The notes under the pieces are model-generated. The model had not been told where the DNA came from, ran no database searches, and saw nothing but the letters and a program-made list of their open reading frames with translations. A stretch of 64,000 bases of DNA, from assembly GCA_902777005.1 (NCBI GenBank), contig CACYSB010000005.1:186001-250000 (forward strand), in the 5' to 3' direction. Position 1 is the stretch's first letter. The number at the start of each line of letters is the position of its first letter. This DNA comes from an uncultured Bacteroidota bacterium (GTDB lineage Bacteria > Bacteroidota > Bacteroidia > Bacteroidales > P3). Positions 1 to 8,827 of the stretch are shown here, piece after piece. The position numbers and the translations under genes were made by a program.

Positions 1-435
1 GCCGTTGCTGGCAAGCCGCACTGGCTCAATGTCGGCATAGGTCTCGGTGGTGCTCAGCTCCACCTCGGCGCCACGCTGTCCTTCACGCACCTGCGCCATC
101 AGTTGCGGCAGGCGGCGGTAGGAGTCCGGACCGCACACAAACGACACGTTGTCTTCCTCGGCCATCAGGCGGCTCTGCAGCCGCTCGGCCATGCAACCCA
201 GTATACCGATGCGCAGGCGTTTGTTGCGTCCTTGTTGCGCACGCAGCTCACGCACGCGGTGGCGTACCCGCTGCTCGGCGTTGTCGCGTATGGCACAGGT
301 GTTTATCAGCACAAAGTCGGCTCCATCCACGCTCTCCGCCAGGCAGTGACCGGCGTCGCGCAGGATGGCCCCGACAACCTCGCTGTCGGCGAAGTTCATC
401 TGGCACCCATACGTCTCTATATACACTCGTTCCAT
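1..435 (-). CDS. miaB: MiaB, tRNA-2-methylthio-N6-dimethylallyladenosine synthase (partial, 3' end outside window)
   Basis: The first 145 codons of a radical-SAM methylthiotransferase, starting at the ATG at 435 and running off the left edge. The N-terminal MTTase (UPF0004) domain is visible with its three cluster-binding cysteines: in YGCQMNF (about residue 11), NTCAIR (about 47) and GILGCMAE (about 81). MiaB adds a methylthio group to i6A37 of tRNAs reading U-starting codons. The SAM-binding CxxxCxxC motif and TRAM domain would lie outside the window. MiaB rather than RimO or MtaB is chosen from the YGCQMN and NTCAIRDNAEQ signatures. A TATCTTTG box lies 27 bases upstream, so it has its own promoter. 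A second family member, rimO, is at 53.3 kb. Confidence 0.93.
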   Translation of the reverse strand, partial: MERVYIETYGCQMNFADSEVVGAILRDAGHCLAESVDGADFVLINTCAIRDNAEQRVRHRVRELRAQQGRNKRLRIGILGCMAERLQSRLMAEEDNVSFVCGPDSYRRLPQLMAQVREGQRGAEVELSTTETYADIEPVRLASNG

Positions 436-461
436 TCTTTCTATCGCGTACAAATAAAATG

Positions 462-469
462 CAAAGATA
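462..469 (-). promoter_or_regulatory. Bacteroidota -7 promoter box for miaB
   Basis: TATCTTTG read on the minus strand, matching the TAnnTTTG consensus, 27 bases before the miaB ATG. Confidence 0.7.
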
Positions 470-512
470 CGTCATTTCCGCCACATGGCAAAATTATTTT
501 TGCCCCGGAGGC

Positions 513-547
513 AAAAAAAAAGGGTTCCACTGTCGAGTGAAACCCTC
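513..547 (-). terminator. Intrinsic terminator of the DUF177-rpmF operon
   Basis: On the minus strand a hairpin with GGGTTTCACT and AGTGGAACCC arms is followed directly by nine T residues. It lies 26 bases after the rpmF stop codon. Confidence 0.85.
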
Positions 548-572
548 TTCTTTCTGTTGCTCAGGTTGTAGC

Positions 573-758
573 TTACTGCTCCTCGTTCTTGGCGATGGCG
601 AGTTTACCACGGTAGTAGCCGCACTCGGGGCAAACGTGGTGATACATAACCTGTGCGCCGCAGTTGCTGCAAGTGGTCAGCTGTGCGGTCTCCAACGCAT
701 CGTGCGTTCTTCTCTTGGCCGTTCTGGTCTGCGAGAATCTGTGTTTTGGATGTGGCAT
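573..758 (-). CDS. rpmF: 50S ribosomal protein L32
   Basis: A 61-residue basic protein of the usual L32 length beginning MPHPKHRFSQ. The zinc-ribbon type cysteine pairs CSNC and CPEC (residues about 31-34 and 44-47) are intact, so this is the zinc-binding form. It sits in the large ribosomal subunit. It follows the DUF177 gene by 45 bases on the same strand, the conserved yceD-rpmF pairing found across bacteria, and the pair ends at a strong terminator. Confidence 0.97.
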   Translation of the reverse strand: MPHPKHRFSQTRTAKRRTHDALETAQLTTCSNCGAQVMYHHVCPECGYYRGKLAIAKNEEQ

Positions 759-803
759 ATTATTACTTTTTTTTTGTTTATTATTTCATCGTTTGTTCTA
801 CTC

Positions 804-1328
804 TCACTCACCTTTCAGCCCTCTCAATGCTTCCCATCTCGGGTCAACCTCTCGGTTCTCCTCGCGCTCCCTCTCCAGTGTCTCCTCGCTCTTTATGTAG
901 CTCACCGTCTCCGGATTGCATTCCCCCTCTTCGTGACTGTGCTGCAGCGGTATGCGCACTGCCACATATTCGTACAGCCACTGCGAGAGGTCTATCTCAT
1001 TTGCCCCTTCGGGCAGGATGGCGACGTTCTCGTCGTCGCTCACCTCGGTGTCGCTGAAGCGCAGATGAAGCGTCTCTTCGCCCTCTATCGGCACCGTCAT
1101 CTCGTCGAGGCACCGGTCGCACAGCGTGGTCACCTCGCCTCGGAGTGAAATTTTCACCGTCGTCACCCTCTCCGTTTTCTCCAGAATGGCCTCTATTTGC
1201 ACATTTCCATCGCGGATTTCCTCGTTTTCGAAGCTCTCGAAGAACTCCTTTCCGAGGGTGAAGCTATAGCTGTAACGCCCTGGTTTCAAGCCGCTCAAGC
1301 GGATTATGGTGTCATCGTTCCGGCTCAT
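804..1328 (-). CDS. DUF177 (YceD-type) protein
   Basis: A 174-residue member of the DUF177/YceD family, known for its linkage to rpmF and for a role in 23S rRNA metabolism in other bacteria and in plastids. The conserved CDRCL motif, typical of the family core, lies near residue 88. The C-terminal third is acidic and charged. The ATG at 1328 is preferred over an in-frame GTG six bases upstream because an AGGAG sequence sits seven bases before the ATG. A TATCTTTG box lies about 23 bases upstream. Transcribed with rpmF. Confidence 0.88.
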   Translation of the reverse strand: MSRNDDTIIRLSGLKPGRYSYSFTLGKEFFESFENEEIRDGNVQIEAILEKTERVTTVKISLRGEVTTLCDRCLDEMTVPIEGEETLHLRFSDTEVSDDENVAILPEGANEIDLSQWLYEYVAVRIPLQHSHEEGECNPETVSYIKSEETLEREREENREVDPRWEALRGLKGE

Positions 1329-1350
1329 TTTCACACTCCTATTGAGTTTG

Positions 1351-1358
1351 CAAAGATA
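1351..1358 (-). promoter_or_regulatory. Bacteroidota -7 promoter box for DUF177-rpmF
   Basis: TATCTTTG on the minus strand, with an A/T-rich stretch upstream. Confidence 0.7.
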
Positions 1359-1409
1359 CGACCTTTTTTGAAACCGCCAAAATTTTTTTTATTTTTGTCT
1401 CTAATCACG

Positions 1410-1554
1410 ACGTGCTTCCGCCGTATCCTCTCCGTATCCCCTCCGACTGTTCTACGGTTGTTTACCGGTTGTTCTACGGTTTATATAGTTAAACAGTCGG
1501 TAAACAACCGTTGAAATGATGGCGAGACATCGTAGTGGAAGCGGTGAGGAGGCG
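1410..1554 (+). repeat. 11-bp-phased palindromic array, copy A
   Basis: CG dinucleotides preceded by one base (A, C, T or G) recur at 1410, 1421, 1432, 1443, 1454, 1465, 1476, then after a 21-base central step at 1497, 1508, and again at 1530, 1541, 1552. A perfect 14-bp inverted repeat (1454-1467 with 1498-1511) flanks a 30-base centre. It lies in the divergent gap between the DUF177 and LysE-type genes. Members of the same family are at 10.9, 18.5, 30.5, 38.2 and 48.9 kb. Confidence 0.85.
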
Positions 1555-1593
1555 TTGAAAAAAAATATGTTTTGCCATGTTGTTTTTTTTTAC

Positions 1594-1601
1594 TATTTTT
1601 G
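1594..1601 (+). promoter_or_regulatory. Bacteroidota -7 promoter box for the LysE-type exporter
   Basis: TATTTTTG, 19 bases before the ATG at 1621. Confidence 0.65.
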
Positions 1602-1620
1602 CACTCGCTATTTGTGAGCA

Positions 1621-2439
1621 ATGGAACTGCTGATAGGCATACTATGTGGTATTGCGCTCTCGCTGTTTTTTAGTTTCGGACCTGCGTTCTTTGGTCTGAT
1701 ACAGAACAGTATAGAGCATGGTTTCCGTCGCGCCATGGCTTTCGCCATTGGCGTGAGTTTGAGCGATGTTGTTGTCGTCGGATTGATGCTGACGGTGCTC
1801 AAAAACGTGGATATGGAGGCCGTGATGCACAATGTCTACGTGGCGTCGATATGTGGCGCCGGCATCGCTGCCATGGGTGTTTACACTTTCCGCAAGAAAG
1901 GCCGTATACGGCGCGACAAAAACGGCCGGCTGCATCTGATTAGCGCTAGCAAGGTGGGCCGGCGCCATATCTTGTTGCAGGGTTTCCTGCTCAATTTCCT
2001 CAACCCGTTCATCTGGGTCTACTGGATTTCCGTCATCACGCTGCTTTCGGGCGAGGTGGGGCTTAACGGCACCGAGCGTTACTGGTTCTTCGGTGGCCTG
2101 CTGGCTGCCACGCTGGGCTGTGACCTGCTGAAGTGCCGCTTGGCATCGCTGCTGCAGCAATGGTTCACCCCGAGGGTGATGATTGGCTTCAACAAGGGCA
2201 CCGGCGTGGTGCTGATTGCTTTCGGCATCTACATGGTGGTGTCGATGATTGTCTACCAGACCAATCCCAAGTTGAGAGAGAAGGAACAGGAGTCAATGCC
2301 ACAGGGCACCAAGCTGATACAGACGCTGCACAACCATGTGGGCAAAGATTCGAACAATGCTGAGAAGAGGACGGCCAAGGAGGCCGACACTTTCTATTTG
2401 GATACGGCTGCTCTGGCCGACCCCGTTTATCTTGAATAG
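1621..2439 (+). CDS. LysE family transporter
   Basis: A 272-residue inner-membrane protein with about six hydrophobic segments over residues 1-215 and a hydrophilic, probably cytoplasmic, tail of about 55 residues. The N-terminus (short helix, then SFGPAFFGLIQNSIEHGFRRA) has the LysE/RhtB layout of a glycine/proline-bearing first helix followed by a GFRRA-type loop. Family members export amino acids or other small metabolites; the substrate here cannot be told. The gene has its own promoter box. Its last 13 bases overlap the end of the convergent LRR gene. Confidence 0.85.
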   Translation: MELLIGILCGIALSLFFSFGPAFFGLIQNSIEHGFRRAMAFAIGVSLSDVVVVGLMLTVLKNVDMEAVMHNVYVASICGAGIAAMGVYTFRKKGRIRRDKNGRLHLISASKVGRRHILLQGFLLNFLNPFIWVYWISVITLLSGEVGLNGTERYWFFGGLLAATLGCDLLKCRLASLLQQWFTPRVMIGFNKGTGVVLIAFGIYMVVSMIVYQTNPKLREKEQESMPQGTKLIQTLHNHVGKDSNNAEKRTAKEADTFYLDTAALADPVYLE

Positions 2440-3491
2440 CTGACTTTCAACGGGGCCGCGTTGCCTATGTTGACTATGTAAAGTCCCTTGGCGGGGAGGG
2501 CTACGCGTATGTCGTTTTGTGCACAGGTGGCACTGTATATACGGCGGCCGGCCATGTCGGTGACGGTGATGAGTTGGCTCTCGGCACCGCTGACGGTGAG
2601 GATGTTGCCGTTAACGGCTGCCTTAAACATGGGCGTTCCTGCTGCCTGTATGCTTATCGGTGGGGCGGGCGTTGGGCAGGTGTCCTCGACGATGTTGAGG
2701 GTATTCCAATTAGGTGCCGCATTGTAGGCTGCCGCGCTGCCGCAGGGGACAAGGATGGTCATTGTGGAGGGCGTGCCTTGGAAGGCGTTGTCGCCAAGGG
2801 TAGGGGGTATGGTGTCGAGCATTTGGACGGTGTCGAGGAGCGAGCAAAGGAGGAACGCCTGTTCGCCGATAAAACGGAGCCCTTCAGGGAGCACACACTT
2901 GGTAATATGGCAACTTTGGAGGGCTATGTTGGCGATGCCGAAGGTGTTGTCTGCCACTGTGAGGATACCGGTGCGTGCTTGCTTGGAAGAGACGAGGTAG
3001 TGGCTAATATAAAGCATAGAATCCTGCCAGCATTCGAAGTTGTTTTCTATGCCGGTGTAGCTGAAGCAGCCTGCTGATATCTGTGTTATGGTAGTGGGTA
3101 GGCTGATGGTGTCGAGTGCCGTGCAGCTGGAGAAGACCATCATGCCTATGGTCTGCACACCTTCGCCGAGGAAGGCCGACGTCAGGGCGCTGCAGCCAGC
3201 AAAGGCGCGCATGCCGATGGTGGCGACGCTGCCCGGTACAGTCACAGAGGTGAGGCCGGTGCAGCCGTTGAAGGCCATGCTGGCAATCTCGGTGACGGCA
3301 TGACCCTGCGCTGTGGCGGGGATGGTGAGGCGTCCCGTAGGTTTGTCGGTGCCGGAGACTACCTTGACGGTGTTGCCCGATGTGATGGTGTAGTAGAGCG
3401 TTTGGCCTGTAGGAGCGGCCTCGCTGAAATCAAAAGCCCTCGCCACCATGACGATGGCGAGGAGCATTAGGGTGATTGTAAGTCTTTTCAT
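2427..3491 (-). CDS. BspA-type leucine-rich-repeat secreted protein
   Basis: A 354-residue secreted protein: signal peptide (residues 1-19, ending ARA), then LRR_5 repeats with the CTGLTSVTVPGSVATIG pattern spaced about 23 residues, and a C-terminal region of about 75 residues (VTDMAGRRIYSA ... GLYIVNI) that resembles a type IX secretion sorting domain. BspA-like proteins are displayed on the surface and have been linked to adhesion. The N-terminal YYTITSGNTV block is closely matched by the giant LRR protein at 49.3 kb, so the two are paralogues. It starts 8 bases after mutB and may be read with it. The sorting-domain assignment is inferred from pattern only. Confidence 0.85.
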   Translation of the reverse strand: MKRLTITLMLLAIVMVARAFDFSEAAPTGQTLYYTITSGNTVKVVSGTDKPTGRLTIPATAQGHAVTEIASMAFNGCTGLTSVTVPGSVATIGMRAFAGCSALTSAFLGEGVQTIGMMVFSSCTALDTISLPTTITQISAGCFSYTGIENNFECWQDSMLYISHYLVSSKQARTGILTVADNTFGIANIALQSCHITKCVLPEGLRFIGEQAFLLCSLLDTVQMLDTIPPTLGDNAFQGTPSTMTILVPCGSAAAYNAAPNWNTLNIVEDTCPTPAPPISIQAAGTPMFKAAVNGNILTVSGAESQLITVTDMAGRRIYSATCAQNDIRVALPAKGLYIVNIGNAAPLKVSYSR

Positions 3492-3498
3492 GATGTGA

Positions 3499-5652
<2,154 letters not shown>

Positions 5653-5694
5653 TATCAATTGTTTATATTGTTATCGTTTATCGTATCTGAAATG

Positions 5695-5702
5695 CAAATA
5701 TA
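5695..5702 (-). promoter_or_regulatory. Bacteroidota -7 promoter box for mutB
   Basis: TATATTTG on the minus strand upstream of the mutB start. Confidence 0.6.
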
Positions 5703-5729
5703 ATAAATAATATTTATATGGCAAAATAT

Positions 5730-6524
5730 TTATTTGCTGATGGTTGTGTAATCTGTCACTGGGCCGAAGTCGTAGCCGTCGACCATGATGCGGTTCTTGG
5801 TGGTGCGACCGAGGAAGCAGCAGTTGAGACGGGCTTCACCGAGCTTTAGTAGGAACTGGTCGTCTGTACTTTCGCTTAGGACAACGATATAACGTCCAGG
5901 CTCTTCGCCGAAGAGGAAAGAGTCAAGGCGCACCTCTCGTGGAGTAAGAATGTCATATCCCAACGGAGCAGTGAGTCTTAGGGCAGAACGAAAAAGGCCC
6001 CCGGCACCAATGGCGCCGGAGGTCTGTATCAGTTTGCCGCTTTGCAGGGCGGAAAGTATCAGTTCTATGTATTGGCAGTCTTCGTCGTGACCGCCGGTGG
6101 CCATGGGCTCACCGACGAGGTGCAGACACTGCCGTGCGTATTCGCTGTCGGCAAACTCTGTGCTGACGTTGCCGACCATGTATAGTAGCGTGCCTGTGTT
6201 TAGTGTGTAGTGAGAGGTGTTTGGTATTAACTTCTTGCATAGATTGTGGGCTATCTCTACGCACTCTTTGACTTTGGGCTCCTTGATAGCTTTGTGGTCG
6301 GCGTTACCGCTGTAGAGATATTCGTCGCGCTCCACGGTGTGGCGCTGTCCCCGCAGCCAGCCGTATAGGCTTTGCTGCCGACCATTGCTTTCCCACATGG
6401 CCAGTAGGGTGGAAAGCTCCTCCATGGTAGGTATGCGCCCCACTATGTCGAGCACTTCGTCGTAGGCTTCATGGCTTATGCCCAACGCTTCGGCCTGCTC
6501 GTAGTCAATCTGTTGCTCAGCCAT
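5730..6524 (-). CDS. PurL-like (AIR synthase-related) protein lacking the catalytic domain
   Basis: A 264-residue protein that looks like an internally shortened phosphoribosylformylglycinamidine synthase. Residues 8-40 (AEALGIS ... DIVGRIPTMEELSTLLAMW) match the PurL N-terminal linker pattern; the C-terminal half (SGAIGAGGLFRSALRL, then IVVLSES) matches the AIR-synthase C-terminal domain. The ATP/FGAR-binding part with its ESHNHP-type motif is absent, so the normal FGAM synthase reaction is not expected. The ATG at 6524 is preferred because a longer frame would lie mostly inside the upstream phosphatase gene, which it still overlaps by 8 bases. Function unknown; a structural or regulatory purine role is possible. 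No frameshift is seen. Confidence 0.7.
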   Translation of the reverse strand: MAEQQIDYEQAEALGISHEAYDEVLDIVGRIPTMEELSTLLAMWESNGRQQSLYGWLRGQRHTVERDEYLYSGNADHKAIKEPKVKECVEIAHNLCKKLIPNTSHYTLNTGTLLYMVGNVSTEFADSEYARQCLHLVGEPMATGGHDEDCQYIELILSALQSGKLIQTSGAIGAGGLFRSALRLTAPLGYDILTPREVRLDSFLFGEEPGRYIVVLSESTDDQFLLKLGEARLNCCFLGRTTKNRIMVDGYDFGPVTDYTTISK

Positions 6525-6987
6525 TGAGTTCCTCAAAGAGTGCTGTGCAGCCGGTGTATATGTCGTCCCAAGCGATGTTGAACTTACGCGTGTACCACGG
6601 GTCCGACACGTCACGTCCATGGTGCTTGGTGTCGCTCTCGGGCGTATGGTCGAGCAGTAGGCTCAGCTTGCCCTCGGGGTCGCCACCGAAGATGCGCAGC
6701 ATTTCTTCCATGTTATCGGCGTCCATGCCGATAATCATGTCGTAGTGCCCATAGTCGCTCTCGTCTATTTGACGTGCCACATGCCCCGGGCATCCTATGC
6801 CGTGCTTGGCCAGCTCCTGTCGCGCCATAGGGTATACGGGGTTGCCCAGCTCCTCGACACTGGTGGCTGCCGAGGCTATTTCAAAGTCCGCCTCGCGCTC
6901 TGCCGAGCGTGCCATCTTCTTCAGTATAAACTCAGCCATTGGGCTGCGGCAGATGTTGCCGTGACAAACAAATAGTATCCGTTTCAT
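6517..6987 (-). CDS. Low-molecular-weight protein-tyrosine phosphatase
   Basis: A 156-residue LMW-PTP. The P-loop VCHGNICRSPM (residues about 6-16) gives the nucleophilic Cys and phosphate-binding Arg; the general-acid loop is SDPWYTR near residue 128. Such enzymes remove phosphate from tyrosine or arginine residues, and in many bacteria act on capsule-synthesis kinases; no such kinase is visible here. The ATG at 6987 is chosen because the upstream TTG lies within the TATCTTTG promoter box, which ends only 4 bases before this ATG, so the mRNA would have almost no leader. Confidence 0.93.
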   Translation of the reverse strand: MKRILFVCHGNICRSPMAEFILKKMARSAEREADFEIASAATSVEELGNPVYPMARQELAKHGIGCPGHVARQIDESDYGHYDMIIGMDADNMEEMLRIFGGDPEGKLSLLLDHTPESDTKHHGRDVSDPWYTRKFNIAWDDIYTGCTALFEELNG

Positions 6988-6991
6988 GGTG

Positions 6992-6999
6992 CAAAGATA
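6992..6999 (-). promoter_or_regulatory. -7 promoter box placed for a leaderless transcript
   Basis: TATCTTTG on the minus strand ends 4 bases before the phosphatase ATG, so transcription should start at or next to the start codon. Confidence 0.65.
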
Positions 7000-7031
7000 C
7001 AACTTTTTCTCGATACGGCAAAATAAATATC

Positions 7032-7068
7032 AAAAAAAAGCAAAACACCCGCACGAGAGTGCAGGTGT
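7032..7068 (-). terminator. Intrinsic terminator after rplS
   Basis: Arms 7045-7054 and 7059-7068 pair with one mismatch around a four-base loop; on the minus strand the stem is followed by TTTTGCTTTTTTTT. Confidence 0.8.
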
Positions 7069-7105
7069 CTTGTTATATCCAAGCCGTATCGCCAAAGAGG
7101 GCTGC

Positions 7106-7459
7106 TTAGAAGCGTTTCTCTTTGATACGGGCTTTCTTACCGGTGAGGTCGCGCAGGTAGAAGATGCGGGCGCGGCGCACAGCACCGTGCTTGTTGACAT
7201 CAATCTGCTCGATGAACGGGCTGGCGATGGGGAAGATACGCTCCACACCCACGCCGTTGGCGATCTTACGGACAGTAAAGGTCTCAGTTGCTCCGCTTCC
7301 ACTGCGCTGCAGGACAACGCCCTGGAAGTTCTGGATTCTCTCTTTGTTACCTTCTTTAATCTTGTAATGGACGGTGATGGTGTCGCCTGCTTTGAACTCG
7401 GGGAACTCCTTGCGCTCGACAAGGGTCTCAACGAACTGCATTATCTGATTTTTTCCCAT
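7106..7459 (-). CDS. rplS: 50S ribosomal protein L19
   Basis: A 117-residue protein of normal L19 length, with the family signatures [10 protein letters not shown], the FQGVVLQR core and the basic C-terminus ([21 protein letters not shown]). L19 lies at the 30S-50S interface. In many bacteria it is the last gene of rpsP-rimM-trmD-rplS; here none of those partners is present and it instead follows rplT by 26 bases, so it probably ends the infC operon. A terminator follows. Confidence 0.97.
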   Translation of the reverse strand: MGKNQIMQFVETLVERKEFPEFKAGDTITVHYKIKEGNKERIQNFQGVVLQRSGSGATETFTVRKIANGVGVERIFPIASPFIEQIDVNKHGAVRRARIFYLRDLTGKKARIKEKRF

Positions 7460-7485
7460 GACTATACTTTCTTTAGGTGTTAAAC

Positions 7486-7812
7486 TTATTTCTTAACCAT
7501 CTTGACAACGGCGGTGAAGGCCTCGGGATTGTTCATAGCGAGGTCGGCAAGCACCTTGCGGTTGAGCTCGATGTTGTTCTTGTGAAGTTCGCCCATAAAG
7601 ACAGAGTACGAGATACCGTTGATGCGGCAACCGGCATTGATACGGTTGATCCACAGCGAGCGGAACTCGCGCTTCTTGTTCTTACGGTCACGGTAAGCGT
7701 AGGTCTGACCTTTTTCCCATTTGTTCTTGGCAACGGTCCATACGTTTTTACCTCTGCCCCAATAACCTTTGGTGCGGTTGAGGATTTTCTTTCTGCGGGC
7801 TCTGGAGGCCAC
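7486..7812 (-). CDS. rplT: 50S ribosomal protein L20 (start codon anomalous)
   Basis: L20, the 23S rRNA-binding assembly protein, typified by [10 protein letters not shown] near the N-terminus, [15 protein letters not shown] and NRKVLADLA. The only accepted start codon in frame is a GTG at 7812, giving 108 residues. However, the seven codons just upstream (7813-7833) still read P-R-S-V-N-A after an AAG codon, and PRSVN is exactly the conserved L20 N-terminus that normally follows the initiator Met. So the true start position appears to be 7833, where ATG has become AAG. A TAG in frame at 7842-7840 excludes a longer start. Follows rpmI by 78 bases (57 from the AAG). Confidence 0.93.
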   Translation of the reverse strand: MASRARRKKILNRTKGYWGRGKNVWTVAKNKWEKGQTYAYRDRKNKKREFRSLWINRINAGCRINGISYSVFMGELHKNNIELNRKVLADLAMNNPEAFTAVVKMVKK

Positions 7813-7890
7813 AGCATTGACTGATCTTGGCTTGTTGTTCTAACCTGCTGCTCTTGTCGGCGCTGAACAATGGTTAATAACTCCGTTTGT

Positions 7891-8085
7891 TTACGCGAGA
7901 AGCATACGTTTCACGCGGGCCTCGTCGTCACGGCTCACAAGGGCGGTGTGGTCGAGGTTGCGCTTCTGGGTCGTCTCCTTCTTGGTCAGGATGTGACTGT
8001 GGTAAGCATGCTTTCTCTTGATCTTGCCGGTGCCGGTGAAGGTGAAACGCTTCTTGGCAGCGGCCTTGGTTTTCATTCTAGGCAT
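7891..8085 (-). CDS. rpmI: 50S ribosomal protein L35
   Basis: A 64-residue, very basic protein of standard L35 length: [14 protein letters not shown] at the N-terminus, then [12 protein letters not shown] and the C-terminal VKRMLL. It is the middle gene of the widely conserved infC-rpmI-rplT operon, 52 bases downstream of infC. Confidence 0.96.
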   Translation of the reverse strand: MPRMKTKAAAKKRFTFTGTGKIKRKHAYHSHILTKKETTQKRNLDHTALVSRDDEARVKRMLLA

Positions 8086-8137
8086 TACTTTACTGTTTTT
8101 TTAAGTTAGACTATATTGATACGGTTTGGATAATTCT

Positions 8138-8707
8138 TTATTTCTTGGGAGCAATTATCATCAGCATCCTCTTGCCCTCCAACTTCGGCATCTGCTCGGG
8201 TTTGCCGTACTCCAGCAGCGCCTCGGCAAACTTCAGCAACTGCTGCTCGCCCTGCTCTTTGTAGACTATCGAGCGGCCACGGAAGAACACGTCTACCTTC
8301 ACCTTGTTGCCCTCCTTGAGGAAACGGATAGCGTGGTTGAGCTTGAACTCGAAGTCGTGGTCGTCAGTCTGCGGGCTCAGGCGTATCTCCTTGATGACAA
8401 TCTTCGTCGAGTTGGCCTTGCGCTCTTTCTCGCGCTTCTTCTGCTCGTAGAGGTACTTCTGGTACTCGATAATCTTGCACACCGGCGGGTTGGCGGTGGG
8501 CGAAATCATCACCAGGTCCAGACCTTCGTCGTAGGCGCGGCGCAATGCTTCCTTGGTGTTCATGATGGTGGGCTCCATGCCGTCGCCTACCACGCGCACC
8601 ATGGGCACGTCGATGCGCTCGTTAATCAGGTGCTCAGGCTCCTTCTTGACAGGTCCGCGGCCTCTCATCGGCACTCGCGGCGCGTTGGGGTTGAATGGGT
8701 TTGCTAT
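8138..8707 (-). CDS. infC: Translation initiation factor IF-3
   Basis: IF-3 keeps 30S subunits free and checks start-codon choice. N-terminal domain PEHLINERI ... MVRVVGDGMEPTIM and C-terminal domain VIKEIRLSPQTDDHDFEFK ... are both complete. Start choice is not trivial. A clear AGGAG (8721-8717) lies nine bases before an in-frame ATA at 8707, while the next options, GTG at 8674 and ATG at 8668, are more than 40 bases from it. ATA is chosen (189 residues, N-terminal extension rich in Asn/Pro); if the ATG is used the protein has 176 residues. Rare infC start codons are known in other bacteria, where IF-3 represses itself through them. First gene of infC-rpmI-rplT. Confidence 0.95.
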   Translation of the reverse strand: MANPFNPNAPRVPMRGRGPVKKEPEHLINERIDVPMVRVVGDGMEPTIMNTKEALRRAYDEGLDLVMISPTANPPVCKIIEYQKYLYEQKKREKERKANSTKIVIKEIRLSPQTDDHDFEFKLNHAIRFLKEGNKVKVDVFFRGRSIVYKEQGEQQLLKFAEALLEYGKPEQMPKLEGKRMLMIIAPKK

Positions 8708-8721
8708 AACTTGGTTCTCCT
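8705..8721 (-). promoter_or_regulatory. Shine-Dalgarno plus ATA candidate start of infC
   Basis: AGGAG at 8721-8717, nine-base spacer, ATA at 8707-8705. A good Shine-Dalgarno is unusual in this window, where most genes lack one. Confidence 0.55.
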
Positions 8722-8787
8722 ATATTAGGGTATAACTTCTTGTTTCTATTGTTGTTAGCGCAATGATTCTTTGTACAATTCGGACTG

Positions 8788-8795
8788 CAAAAATA
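8788..8795 (-). promoter_or_regulatory. Bacteroidota -7 promoter box for infC-rpmI-rplT
   Basis: TATTTTTG on the minus strand, about 80 bases before the proposed infC start, leaving a leader of about that length. Confidence 0.65.
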
Positions 8796-8827
8796 CAACT
8801 TTTTATTATACTGACAAAATTATTTTA

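Noticed and set aside
103-540. Plus-strand frame over the start of miaB
   Set aside because: Shadow of miaB; the minus strand encodes the conserved cysteine motifs.
1410-1554. Insertion sequence with terminal inverted repeats
   Set aside because: No transposase frame or target-site duplication is visible; the inverted repeat is central and short.
2427-2439. Frameshift joining the LysE-type and LRR genes
   Set aside because: They are on opposite strands and simply overlap at their 3' ends by 13 bases.
7533-7817. ATG-started frame overlapping rplT
   Set aside because: It is a shadow of rplT in another frame; its product has no ribosomal-protein features.
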